From the NCBI GenBank assembly GCA_900455155.1, contig UGUC01000004.1, positions 682,001 through 746,000 on the forward strand: a DNA stretch of 64,000 nt. The letters run 5' to 3'. The notes beneath the pieces are model-generated. The model searched no databases. It was not told the origin of the DNA and saw only the letters and a list, made by a program, of their open reading frames with translations. Source of the stretch: Providencia stuartii (GTDB lineage: Bacteria; Pseudomonadota; Gammaproteobacteria; Enterobacterales; Enterobacteriaceae). The position numbers and the translations under genes were made by a program. This document shows, in pieces, positions 42,885-52,055 of the stretch. Within the stretch, counting starts at the first letter, position 1, and each line of letters opens with the position of its first letter.

Positions 42885-43822
42885 GTAGAGTTGATAGAGT
42901 ACTAAAATATATAGGAAAGAAAATAAAAAATGCAAAGGCTGATCTATCTAAAGTAAATGACAGCATAGATGATGATTTTGCAAAAAGTATTAAGGAATCT
43001 ATAGGCCTAGATAAAGAAGAAAGATATATTGACTATATATCAACATTAGATTTTGATACGCCTTCAATTGCATTTATTTATTTGTTGGAAGTTTATAGAA
43101 ATAAAAAAGAATCTCTTTACTCTCTTGAAAAGTTCTTTTTTCATAAAAACTTAGTTTTAATTTTAGACTATCATGATGTTTATAAAAGGCATAAATCTTT
43201 TTATAGTCTCTCAGAGCAAGGTGAAGTTTTATTAATGGATTTTGCTTGTGATGATTTTAGAGTAGGGCATCTTTGCTACGATAAAATCATTGAAAGTATC
43301 CAATCAGGTAAAATGGCAAAATCTCTCCCAATGTATACCCGACCGCAGAAGTTAGGTGTACTAGCTATCGAAATGCTGGCGAGTGAAAAAAATCAAACAA
43401 TAGATTGGGAAAGTGCGGGGATCCCTATTGATCCATTTTATCAACGTTTTTGCCAAGAAGCACTTTATAATGAAAATCACGATGTTGTCGCTCAATGGCT
43501 TATCACGCTATGTGATAAACATATAGAGTGGTCGGCACTTTTTTCGGACAATGACAATGAACAAAGCTCAACGGGTTATGAGATATCAATGAATATTTTA
43601 ATTCCTTGGCCTTTTGAATACCAAGCCGTAAAAAATTTCAGAGCTAAACACGGTTTAACAACGCCTATTATTGATCATCCGCTATTAAAAACCCCGATGG
43701 CAATAGAGCACCGCCCAGATATGATAGGATGGAAGAAAAATATGCCAGCTATTTATCACCAAATAATTGATGACTTGATTTCGATTAATCCAGAGCTTCA
43801 AGTTATTCATAAACTATTTTAA
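42881..43822 (+). CDS. Y-family protein, copy 2
   Basis: 313 residues. Unique N-terminus (MSRVDRVLKYIGKKIKNAKA, SIGLDKEERYIDYISTLD), then the common C-terminal part from GEVLLMDFACDDFRVGH to VIHKLF. ATGA overlap with X copy 2. Compared with copy 1, the C-terminal proteins are about 90% alike, while many third codon positions differ, so the duplication is not very recent or gene conversion is patchy (judged by eye). Confidence 0.72.
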   Translation: MSRVDRVLKYIGKKIKNAKADLSKVNDSIDDDFAKSIKESIGLDKEERYIDYISTLDFDTPSIAFIYLLEVYRNKKESLYSLEKFFFHKNLVLILDYHDVYKRHKSFYSLSEQGEVLLMDFACDDFRVGHLCYDKIIESIQSGKMAKSLPMYTRPQKLGVLAIEMLASEKNQTIDWESAGIPIDPFYQRFCQEALYNENHDVVAQWLITLCDKHIEWSALFSDNDNEQSSTGYEISMNILIPWPFEYQAVKNFRAKHGLTTPIIDHPLLKTPMAIEHRPDMIGWKKNMPAIYHQIIDDLISINPELQVIHKLF

Positions 43823-43871
43823 TCATGAACAATAGGCGGTTAATTTACCGCTTTTTAAAATGGGTAATGTC

Positions 43872-44490
43872 ATGAAGCTGATGGCACAAAGTAAACAAAT
43901 TATTCGTGATAATAAGCTGCAAGCTTTTTATCTTGATGCAGTTCACTACTTTGAAGAAAAGCATCGCGTAGCATTAGATCACCATGAAATTAAGTGAGAG
44001 GCCTTGTTTAATCAATTAAAGAAAAATTATGTGTATTTTGAATCGATTGGTCGAGCGAGCCAATATTTGTGTGTTACGCAGACAACATTCATGCTCTATT
44101 GTGGGAAATGTTACGCACAGTCACCGTTATTTCAAACGGTACAAGAGCATCTTGAGCAAGTAGTTTTGTTCAAAGACTCAAAAGTAAAGTATGGTTAGAA
44201 GGTATGATTGAGTATTATCAAACTCTCGATTTATCACACAACGTCAGTGAAATCATCGATTATGCCAAAAAATGCTATCTGGTTATCGGTAATGAACCCT
44301 TGATACTAAAATCAGGAATTGAATTGTTTCTATTAAAGGATATGAATAAACAATTTACTGATAACTATAAAGAAAAAGACTTATTCTTAAAGCAAGCACT
44401 GGAAAATATCAATACAGTGCAGATACGTAAAGAGAACATTATCTTTCTCTGTCTCGTTGCACAATATTTAGACGGGTTAAACTGTTTTTG
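43872..44490 (+). pseudogene. A-family gene, unit 3 (nonsense codon and frameshift)
   Basis: The longest A copy. MKLMAQSKQIIRDNKLQAFY, LDAVHYFEEKHRVALD, HHEIK, then an in-frame TGA where unit 2 has CGA (Arg), then EALFNQLKKNYVYFESIGRA and SQYLCVTQTTFMLYCGKCYA. After about 44170 the frame changes to VQRLKSKVWLEGMIEYYQTL...KCYLVIGNEPLILKSGIELF and ends ...QYLDGLNCF at 44490. About 206 residues if intact. No family recognised. It sits just before the PAAR gene, where secretion adaptors often are. Confidence 0.6.
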
Positions 44491-44526
44491 AACCATGTAG
44501 ATAGACTCATTAAAATAGAGTCAATA

Positions 44527-44823
44527 ATGCGTAGCACAGTTAACGGTCGTAAAATTATTTTAAAAAATGATACCACCAACACAGGTGGTACAGTGCTTAC
44601 GGGGTCTTCCCTTGCCAAACAAATCCAAGGAGTCTCCTGTGTGGGCGACTCGGTTTATTGCCCTTCGTGTAAAACAACAGGTGCTATCGTCGAGGGCGAT
44701 GGTTTAATGAAAATCAACGGAATTCCCGTCGCACTTGAAGGTCACAAAGTGGCTTGTGCGTGTGTGCTTGCCGCAGTGGATCAAGCAAGCAGTAAAAAAA
44801 GTATCTTGAGCGGGTTGTTGTAA
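44527..44823 (+). CDS. PAAR-domain protein (T6SS spike tip)
   Basis: 98 residues. MRSTVNGRKIILKNDTTNTG, 'GTVLTGSSLAKQIQGVSCVGD' region, CPSCKTTGAIVEGDGLMKI, NGIPVALEGHKVACAC: the repeated Gly-rich turns, conserved Cys/His and the 'ALEGHKVAC' end fit a PAAR-like beta-cone that caps VgrG and binds Zn. The ATG at 44527 is chosen over the upstream ATG-less extension from 44488. Only intact PAAR in the array; fragments of it lie in units 2 and 4. No vgrG is in the window, so it must load on a spike encoded elsewhere. Confidence 0.8.
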   Translation: MRSTVNGRKIILKNDTTNTGGTVLTGSSLAKQIQGVSCVGDSVYCPSCKTTGAIVEGDGLMKINGIPVALEGHKVACACVLAAVDQASSKKSILSGLL

Positions 44824-44851
44824 TCATAGGGGTTAAAACAATAAAGAATGA

Positions 44852-45271
44852 GTGAATACAGTTGTTAGTCAGTATGTTAGCTTTAAAGAATCGAATGATT
44901 ATGAGGATGATTTCATTTGCAAAATTGAATCACCGTCACCTAAGTGGGGTCACGTTTGAAATCAAAACGACGATGAAGGATAAGTTTGGGTCAAATGCAA
45001 CACCAAACGGAGGGAAGTTAAGTGAAATTCGGAAAGATTACATAGGTAATATGAAGCTACATCTTGATACCTCTATAAACTCTTTTTTAAATGATAAAAA
45101 TAGTTATTCTTTAACTATTAAAGAAGCTACTTTACTAAAGGAAATAAATAGTAGCTAGTAAAAAATCAAATAGCTGGTTATAAAGTAACAGTGGGGTTAG
45201 ATAATAGTTTCAATCCTGCATCTAATAATAAATATGATACTATGTCCGTCGCAGAGGATTTAAAAAAATGA
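44852..45271 (+). pseudogene. X-family gene, copy 3 (frameshifts)
   Basis: GTG start, NTVVSQYVSFKESNDYEDDF, ICKIESPSPKW, then one extra G near 44946 breaks the frame; it continues VTFEIKTTMKDKFGSNATPN...SFLNDKNSYSLTIKEATLLK. A second break near 45155 is needed to reach LVKNQIAGYKVTVGLDNSFN and the stop at 45269-45271, which overlaps the ATG of Y copy 3. Either two sequence errors or a decaying gene. Confidence 0.6.
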
Positions 45272-46209
45272 AGCGAACCCAAAAAGTTATTCAGTATATA
45301 GAAAAAATAATGAAAGATTCAACGAATGATGTCGATAAAATCAATGAGTTTATATCTAACTCAAGGTTAGATAGTTTAAATAAATTACAGGGGTTAAATA
45401 ACTCAGAGCGTTATATTGACTATCAAATTTTATTGAGTTATTTGTTAACAGCTACAGATACAATATACATGCGGCAAATATACAAAAAAGATAACAATTC
45501 ACCATATGAACTCGAAAAACTTTACTACCATTATAATTTACTCTTTATTTTGAATTATAATGATGTCGATAAGAACAGAGAACATTTCTTAGATCTTGCC
45601 AAGCAAGGTGAAATTTTACTCATGGATTTTGCTTGTAATGATTTTCGAATAGGGCACTTTTGCTACGATAAAGTTATTGAAAGTATTCAATCGGGTAAAA
45701 TGGCAGAATCACTCCCTATGTACACTCGACCACAGAAATTAGGTGTCCTAGCGATTGAAATGCTGGCAAGCGAGAAAAACCAAACAATAGATTGGGAAAG
45801 CGCCGGAATTCCTATTGACCCATTCTATAAACGTTTCTGCCAAGAAGCATTGTATAATGAAAATCACGATGTTATCGCTCAATGGCTTGTTACATTGTGC
45901 GATAAACATATCGAATGGTCGGCCATGTTTAGGGATAATGACGATGAACAACGTTCAACGGGATATGAAATTAACACGGAGCTTTTAGTCTCTTGGCCTT
46001 TTGAATATCAAGCGGTTAAAAATTTCCGGGCTAAACATGGATTAACCACCCCTGTCATAGATCATCCGCTATTAAAAACGCCAATGGCGATTGATCATCG
46101 TCCTGATATGGTAGGATGGAAGCAAAATATGCCCGCTATTTATGACCAAATGATTGATGATTTGATTTCGATTAATCCAGAGCTTCAAGTGATTCACAAG
46201 TTATTTTAA
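45268..46209 (+). CDS. Y-family protein, copy 3
   Basis: 313 residues. N-terminus again unique (MKRTQKVIQYIEKIMKDSTN, LLSYLLTATDTIYMRQIYKK). The common part starts at GEILLMDFACNDFRIGHFCYD and ends INPELQVIHKLF. ATGA overlap with X copy 3. Same length as copies 1 and 2 in spite of N-terminal divergence, which argues for a conserved fold under diversifying change. Confidence 0.72.
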   Translation: MKRTQKVIQYIEKIMKDSTNDVDKINEFISNSRLDSLNKLQGLNNSERYIDYQILLSYLLTATDTIYMRQIYKKDNNSPYELEKLYYHYNLLFILNYNDVDKNREHFLDLAKQGEILLMDFACNDFRIGHFCYDKVIESIQSGKMAESLPMYTRPQKLGVLAIEMLASEKNQTIDWESAGIPIDPFYKRFCQEALYNENHDVIAQWLVTLCDKHIEWSAMFRDNDDEQRSTGYEINTELLVSWPFEYQAVKNFRAKHGLTTPVIDHPLLKTPMAIDHRPDMVGWKQNMPAIYDQMIDDLISINPELQVIHKLF

Positions 46210-46263
46210 TTACAATTAATAGGCGGAGATTTACCTCCTGTGAATATAGATAATGTCATGAAC

Positions 46264-46548
46264 ATGAAGCTGACGGCAGAAAGAAAACAAATTATTCGTG
46301 ATAATAAGCTGCAAGCCTTTTATCTTGATGCAGTTCACTATTTTGAAGAGGAGCATCAAGCTGTATTAGAACACCATAAAATTAAGTGAGAGGCGTTGTT
46401 TAATCAATTAAAGAAAAATTATTTGCACTTTGAATTTATTGGTCGAGCTAGCCAACTTGATGAAAACCATGGGATCTCAGTAGCATTAGAAGGACACAAG
46501 GTGGTTTGTGGGTGTCTTAGCGGATATGAGCTTGTTGCAGAGGGTTAA
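46264..46548 (+). pseudogene. A-PAAR fusion remnant, unit 4
   Basis: MKLTAERKQIIRDNKLQAFY, LDAVHYFEEEHQAVLEHHKI K, then TGA as in unit 3, EALFNQLKKNYLHFEFIGRA SQ, then a jump to the PAAR tail with ISVALEGHKVVCGC and a short altered end. The A-to-PAAR junction is the same as at 42319, so units 2 and 4 share one deletion event. Confidence 0.65.
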
Positions 46549-46612
46549 ACAAGCAGTAAAAAATATCTTGAGTGGTTTTTTTTAATCATGGGGTTAAAAC
46601 AATAAAGAATGA

Positions 46613-47056
46613 GTGAATACTATTATTAGTCAGTATGTTGTCTTTAAAAAATCGAATAATTATGAGGATAATTTAATTTGTAAAATTGACTCTCCTCCAC
46701 CTTATTGGATTACGATTGAAACGAAAATGGTCATGAGAGAAAAGTTTGATGATTTAGGAACATTAGTCGGAGGAAGCCTCAGTGAGGCTCAAAAAAGTCT
46801 ATTTATAAATTTACAAAAACATATGGTTCAAGCAGAAAAAAGAATGTATTCTAAAAACGAATGTAATATATCTGTATCAGATATAGATAATTTTTTAGAT
46901 ATAAAAGCTAGATTAGATGAAGATATCTATTCACAAGTAGATAAGATAATAAAAAATGTCGTTGCTATCAAATTAAAAGTTGGCATAAATGATACATTTT
47001 TAGTAGCTAGTACATCTATATGTGATAAAACACTCATAATGGAGATTGTCAAATAA
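46613..47056 (+). CDS. X-family protein, copy 4
   Basis: 147 residues from a GTG (MNTIISQYVVFKKSNNYEDN), the only X copy readable from its natural start without a shift. Conserved first half (LICKIDSPPPYWITIETKMV), divergent second half (DIDNFLDIKARLDEDIYSQV, AIKLKVGINDTFLVASTS). The stop overlaps the ATG of Y copy 4 (TAATG). Predicted cytoplasmic; function unknown. Confidence 0.65.
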   Translation: MNTIISQYVVFKKSNNYEDNLICKIDSPPPYWITIETKMVMREKFDDLGTLVGGSLSEAQKSLFINLQKHMVQAEKRMYSKNECNISVSDIDNFLDIKARLDEDIYSQVDKIIKNVVAIKLKVGINDTFLVASTSICDKTLIMEIVK

Positions 47057-47997
47057 TGTCAAAATTAGATTTAATAAATAAATATCTTAAAGATGAATTA
47101 AGAGACATCGAATTTGATGATGTTATACTAAAGAAAAAATCGAGGAAAGATTTCTCAGGAATATCGAACTTGGCGCTTCTAAAAGTAGCAAAGACAAATA
47201 TACTCATTACTTTGTATGTTTAGATTCTAATATGGGGATAGTGGATCTATTTTATATAAATAAAATTTACTCAGTAGATAAATATAATTATTTTAGTTTT
47301 GAGGAGGTTTTTTTCAAAAAAAACATATCGTTATTATTAAATTATTATAACTATTTTAATAGTGACCGTTTTTTTTTGGGAATTATCTGAATAAGGACAA
47401 GTATTATTAATGGATTTCGCCTGTAATGATTTTAGATTTGGGCATCTTTGTTACGATAAAATCATTGAAAGTATCCAATCAGGTAAAATGGCAAAATCTC
47501 TCCCAATGTATACTCGACCGCAGAAGTTAGGTGTACTAGCTATCGAAATGCTTGCTAGTGAGAAAAATCAAACTATAGATTGGGAAAGCGCGGGGATCCC
47601 TATTGATCCGTTTTATCAACGCTTTTGCCAAGAAGCACTTTATAATGAAAATCATGATGTTGTCGCTGAATGGCTTATTACTTTATGTGATAAACATGTG
47701 GAGTGGTCAGCTCTATTCGGTATCAACACTGATGAACAAAGTTCAACAGGCTATGAAATAGACATGGAAATTTTATTAGCGTGGCCGTTTGAATACCAAG
47801 CCGTAAAAAATTTCCGTGCACGATACGGGTTAACAACGCCTATTATTGATCATACGCTATTAAGAACCCCCATGGCTATAGAGCACCGTCCAGATATGGT
47901 GGGGTGGAAACAAACGATGCCTGCTATTTATAATCAAATAATTGATGATATCATTACAATTAACCCAGAATTGAAAGTTATTCATACACTATTTTAA
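47056..47997 (+). pseudogene. Y-family gene, copy 4 (frameshifts and a nonsense codon)
   Basis: Starts MSKLDLINKYLKDELRDIEF, shifts frame near 47135 (EERFLRNIELGASKSSKDKY) and again near 47384. It then carries TAA in place of the CAA of SEQGE at about 47392; the C-terminal 195 residues from MDFACNDFRFGHLCYDK are intact to INPELKVIHTLF. A base substitution to a stop is not a homopolymer error, so this copy is probably a real pseudogene. Last unit of the array. Confidence 0.7.
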
Positions 47998-48087
47998 CCT
48001 CGATAAATAGACAGGGATTCGCTTTTTTCTGTCATCCCTTATATATCTAATTTGTTTAATCCAATGAGTTGTCAATTCAGATTAAAG

Positions 48088-48213
48088 GGTCCGGTGCATA
48101 CTGGTACAATTCAGTCCACTTACCAGCACTATCGAGTCTCGTTGGATAAAACGACCTAAATCTGGGGCGTAGTAGTGGTACGTGTTATAGTGTAATCCTA
48201 CCTCTTTGTTGAA
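48088..48213 (-). pseudogene. rhs core fragment
   Basis: Reads [27 protein letters not shown], the typical end of the Rhs core before the DPxGL site, then decays. Both ends are lost. Confidence 0.75.
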
Positions 48214-48321
48214 ATAAGAAGCGGATGTTGGAGCAGGTTTCACATTTTATCGTCAATATGTTAAATGCTTGTCTGGGGGAATATCGGGCAGAGAAGATAC
48301 CCATGTTATCAAGCAACAAAA

Positions 48322-48983
48322 CTAGTTCCCATTGAATATTCGGTATTTTTCAATTGCTAGTGGCCTTTTCTCACGTACGCAGAGCGCTTTTTTAACTCGA
48401 CATTTTAGATTGAGTCCTAAACGACCATAAACGCGTTTATGATTAAAGGGATAGCCTTCAAATCGCAAACGGTAATCGTATTTCCAAAATCCAGATTGTG
48501 GTGACTGGGTTAAAACGGATTGTATATCCTCGATCACCGCTCGATTTTTTTCACATCAATCTCACTGCCGACGATAAAACGTTGCCCCGGACAACAAAGT
48601 CATCTGACAAGCCTTACTGACTGATAAACCTGCCTCTTTTATTGATTGAACGCAGGACGTCTTCCCCGTTAGTTACTACCAACCTTTTTTGCAAAAAGCG
48701 CTTTCATCGCATGGTTTTCAAGGCTGACTTAAGCGTTGAGTTTTTTCAAGCTCTTTTAATGGTTTAACATCATTGGATTACATACCACTGTACTTTGATT
48801 TCCAATTGCCGCCAGTGGCACACTGATACCACGTTGCCGATAAAGATCATCGACTTTCATTCCAGAATCAACGAGTTTTAAAATATTGACGATTCGCCTT
48901 TCAGTAAAACCGGCTTTTTTATAACGACCTCTGCAATTTTGGGCAGAAAATCTCATTATAGCTGTTTCATTTTAATGGGAGAG
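48322..48983 (-). pseudogene. IS3-family element remnant (orfA and orfB pieces)
   Basis: Near the right end an OrfA-like helix-turn-helix is read as GFTERRIVNILKLVDSGMKV, DDLYRQRGISV, and in a shifted frame NWKSKYSGM and PLKELEK. Further on, an OrfB-like N-terminus reads YDYRLRFEGYPFNHKRVYGR, LGLNLKCR. No DDE core remains. AATGAAACAGC near 48961-48971 is also found at 54594-54621 and may be the IS end. Confidence 0.6.
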
Positions 48984-48996
48984 GATAAAGATTAAT

Positions 48997-49263
48997 AGCC
49001 AAGCTTTACAAGATTCGATTAAAAATCTTAAGGCTCACTATATAATACCTAGAAAAGGAAATAGCAATTAAGGTAATATAGCTATTGATTGGTGTTTATA
49101 TCAATGCCGTTATTTCGTTGAAAATACCTTTCTGAGTATTAAGAAACACTGAGCAGTTGCTATTTGGTATGGTAAATTATCAAAAAATGATGAAAGTGTC
49201 GTTGTTTTGACGTTTTCAATTATGTGGCTCACTATGTGGAGCAATATAAAATATATACAATAA
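48997..49263 (+). pseudogene. IS5-type transposase C-terminal remnant
   Basis: SQALQDSIKNLKAHYIIPRK, then after a TAA GNIAIDWCLYQCRYFVENTF, LSIKKH, a TGA, AVAIWYGKLSKNDESVVVLT, FSIMWL. This is the usual end of IS5/IS427-type DDE transposases (R-x-F-V-E-N-x-F, then A-x-R-Y-x-K). Two in-frame stops show that it is dead. Confidence 0.6.
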
Positions 49264-49366
49264 AGGTCAACATGCCCGAGTGTTTTTATAATTTTTAATC
49301 TTCAAAATATAAATATTAACTAATATTTCAATCAGAATCGTTACTGGGTAGTATGATTACTTATGG

Positions 49367-49720
49367 ATGGTGCTGTTGCCTATGAAAAATGTCTGCTTTT
49401 TTGATTTGCCGTTTGTGCGCCACGATAAGCACGCCGAACCAGAAACGAATTACCGCCGGATTCTAGCCGGAGATAAGGTATTCTGGATGTATGCTAAGCA
49501 ATTTGAAGATATCTCTGTTGCGGAAAAATTAACAGAGGGCGAGCGTGTGTATATCGGTGCACATCCGCTGGCTGATGGGACATTCTGGTTGCACTGGTTA
49601 GTCGCTCCAGACCACGGAACACTGCAACCCGTGACTAAAGGTACCGATAAAGCCCGTAATGCCCTGAAAACACTGATAGGAACGCTACTGATGGGGGCGT
49701 TTGGCTATGTTTTTTTTTAA
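49367..49720 (+). CDS. unknown protein with one C-terminal membrane segment (block gene 1)
   Basis: 117 residues; MKNVCFFDLPFVRHDKHAEP at 49382 is an alternative start. Soluble part with RRILAGDKVFWMYAKQFEDI, EGERVYIGAHPLADGTFWLH, then a hydrophobic end (TLIGTLLMGAFGYVFF). No family recognised. The next ATG (49707) lies inside its 3' end, so the two are co-translated. This three-gene block is visibly richer in G+C than the flanks, a sign of separate acquisition. Confidence 0.6.
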   Translation: MVLLPMKNVCFFDLPFVRHDKHAEPETNYRRILAGDKVFWMYAKQFEDISVAEKLTEGERVYIGAHPLADGTFWLHWLVAPDHGTLQPVTKGTDKARNALKTLIGTLLMGAFGYVFF

Positions 49721-50637
49721 TTTATCATTTGGTATTATCATATTTCTGCTCATGTTGATCGCATTTATTATCGGTGCTTGGTTTTTTTGCTCCGGTGTTC
49801 AAGGATTGCTGGTCAGTAGTAGTAAACGAACACACCGTTTGCAAGAGGGACTTCGGCGTGTACAGGCTGGAGATTTATCACTCTTTCACACTCAAAACGA
49901 TCTGCAGACAACAATAGCCGCACAGCAAAAAAATATACAGGCAGTGGTAAAAACAGCAAAACCCCAGACGCCGGATAATATGATCCATGCAGATCAGGTC
50001 ATTCTGAGCACATTACAAGGGGAAATTCGTTCACTCAGTGTGACCACAGGATTTACTGGTACAGGTAAATCGCGGCGCGATTATAGAGATTATCAGTTTC
50101 TCTGTGAGGGCGTGCTATTCACTTTCCGCTGTTATTACAATACATTCAGTGAAGATGTAAATCCGATATTTTACCGACATCCGGATTTTTTTCTGACCGA
50201 AGGTGACCCCATGACGCTTATCCTTAACGGGTGAGAACGGTCAGATCGTCGGCCTGTGTAACGAACGGGACGGGCAGGCATATCTCAAATACAGCGGCAT
50301 AATGATGCCCAACCGTCAAATGAAACGGGCGTATAAAGCCATTGGTCTCATCTGTCTGGTGTTACCGTTGTTGATGCTGTTTTTTTCGTTCCATGACTGG
50401 TGGCAAGCGGGTGTGATGCCTGACAAATGGGACTGGTTGAAAGCCGGGGATATGTTTCTTGATTGCAGTTTTCTCAGTATGTCGATATTTTTCCTGATTA
50501 TGCTGTTAACTGAGCTGTCCAACGGCTTTATCGAAAAATACACGGTCACCTCCGCACGGATAGAGAAAGTGCGACAGTATCTGGTGTCATTCCGAAGTAG
50601 CTTGAATAAGGCTCCGTATATTCAGGAGGTGACCTGA
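49707..50637 (+). CDS. unknown multi-spanning membrane protein (block gene 2), apparent frameshift
   Basis: Two frames join after removing one G near 50229-50231: ...DPMTLILNG then ENGQIVGLCNERDGQAYLKY. Repaired length 309 residues. TM segments at about 5-30, 208-230 and 245-270; a soluble domain between them (IRSLSVTTGFTGTGKSRRDY, FLCEGVLFTFRCYY). Family not recognised. Stop and next start overlap (TGATG). Resembles the membrane partners found beside T6SS immunity genes, but I cannot name it. Confidence 0.6.
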
Positions 50638-51947
50638 TGTTTACTGATCGTCGCATCCGAGTTGCTTTATTGGCCGTCGGGCTGATTATTTGCATAACTT
50701 TTATGTACATACGTGATTTCGCTGGATTTGCTGGAGAATGGGAACGTACTCGTCCTTATCAGCCGGAAAAAAACGCGATTATCATGAAATCTTTGCTTAT
50801 CAGTAGCGTTGAACAGGGTGTTTTGATCACTGGCCTAAGCGATGCGATTGATATTAAAGTGAATCATATTGAGCGCAGTAATTTCCTGTATCATTACAAC
50901 AAAGTGCTTCGTGATGATCCCGTTAATGACAACGCTGTGCCGCTGCTTAATCTGCAAATTAATCCGGACAAAGCGGTAATCAACAAGCACATTGCAAAAC
51001 AGATTGGCAAAGGGAGTGGCCGAGAAATTGAATCCTACAGGCCACGGTTGCCGCTAACTCAGATTATGACGGAGCAGGAGGGGGAGCTGCGCGTCCGGGC
51101 CCGTTTTATCGGCAACGTACTGAGTCAGCAGTGTGATAATCAAGGGCGCTGCCTGATCGTATTTAAGAATGATATCACCCCAGGAAGACCAGCATTTTAT
51201 TCAAATGACGGTGGTCTGCATTGGCAGTGGCTACAACAATGGGCATCGCCAGAAACGCGGGCGGAAGAGAATGTCCTAGCGATTACTGGGGCGGGTCATT
51301 TCGTGATGGCGCAGAATGAGCGATTGTATCAGACAATGGATTTTGGACAGACTTGGAAAAAACTCGCCGACCTGAACCGCTCTGGGCGGGGACGTGCCGA
51401 TCTCGGTAGTTATCAGCATTACAATATACAGGATCCCAGCTGGCTCGCCACCTCACAACGGGCAATCTTCTGGAAGCAGGAAAGCGACACCAGCTCACTG
51501 ACTTGTATTAACCTCCAGACGGGACGCCAGGAAGCGTATCTGTCGCTGCCGGGGCGAGTTAGTAAACCGACCGTGACACCGGAAGGAGAGGTTTATTTTG
51601 TTCTTAAAACCGAGCCACGTATGCGGTACAGCATCAACCAGCTGGATTGCAGCAACGGCAATTACACGCCAGTACTGGAAACCGGTACAGACTCGATTTC
51701 TGATCTGTATGCAGGGAAAGATAATAGTCTGATATTCACTTTTCGGTTTAACGACCCTGAGCATATCCGGGTATCACACAACGGCGGAAAAAACTGGAAG
51801 CGGATGCAGAAATTCCCTAGAAGCTATCAGGAAAATGTATTATTTGATGGTGTCCGTAATCGTCTATTCTATTTTCCGGTAGAATCCTACTATGCACCGG
51901 ACCTCGGTAATCGCGATGGATTGGTGTATGAAATATCGCCGATCTGA
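50637..51947 (+). CDS. membrane-anchored Asp-box (BNR-type) beta-propeller protein (block gene 3)
   Basis: 436 residues. N-terminal signal anchor (VALLAVGLIICITFMYI), so the bulk is periplasmic. At least three Asp-box repeats typical of sialidase-like propellers: SNDGGLHW, TMDFGQTW and SHNGGKNW, each with S/T-x-D/N-x-G-x-x-W. Such proteins near T6SS cargo genes are annotated as immunity proteins (for example Tli-type against lipase effectors); whether that holds here is an inference. Closes a three-gene operon with TGATG coupling. Confidence 0.65.
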   Translation: MFTDRRIRVALLAVGLIICITFMYIRDFAGFAGEWERTRPYQPEKNAIIMKSLLISSVEQGVLITGLSDAIDIKVNHIERSNFLYHYNKVLRDDPVNDNAVPLLNLQINPDKAVINKHIAKQIGKGSGREIESYRPRLPLTQIMTEQEGELRVRARFIGNVLSQQCDNQGRCLIVFKNDITPGRPAFYSNDGGLHWQWLQQWASPETRAEENVLAITGAGHFVMAQNERLYQTMDFGQTWKKLADLNRSGRGRADLGSYQHYNIQDPSWLATSQRAIFWKQESDTSSLTCINLQTGRQEAYLSLPGRVSKPTVTPEGEVYFVLKTEPRMRYSINQLDCSNGNYTPVLETGTDSISDLYAGKDNSLIFTFRFNDPEHIRVSHNGGKNWKRMQKFPRSYQENVLFDGVRNRLFYFPVESYYAPDLGNRDGLVYEISPI

Positions 51948-52055
51948 TAATGTGGAAAGCAACAATATAATGAGATGTTAAATAGAGATTGTAAGTAATA
52001 AAAACAAATATTAATTCTAATTTGTTTTTTTAATTGAGGAATAATATATTGTGAT

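Noticed and set aside
41136-46209. Y proteins as definite PoNi/DUF1911 immunity proteins
   Set aside because: Only the local 'WPFEYQ' resemblance supports it; the rest of the domain pattern could not be matched by eye.
41000-48000. CRISPR-like repetition
   Set aside because: The repeats are gene-sized paralogous units of 1.7-2.4 kb, not short direct repeats with spacers.
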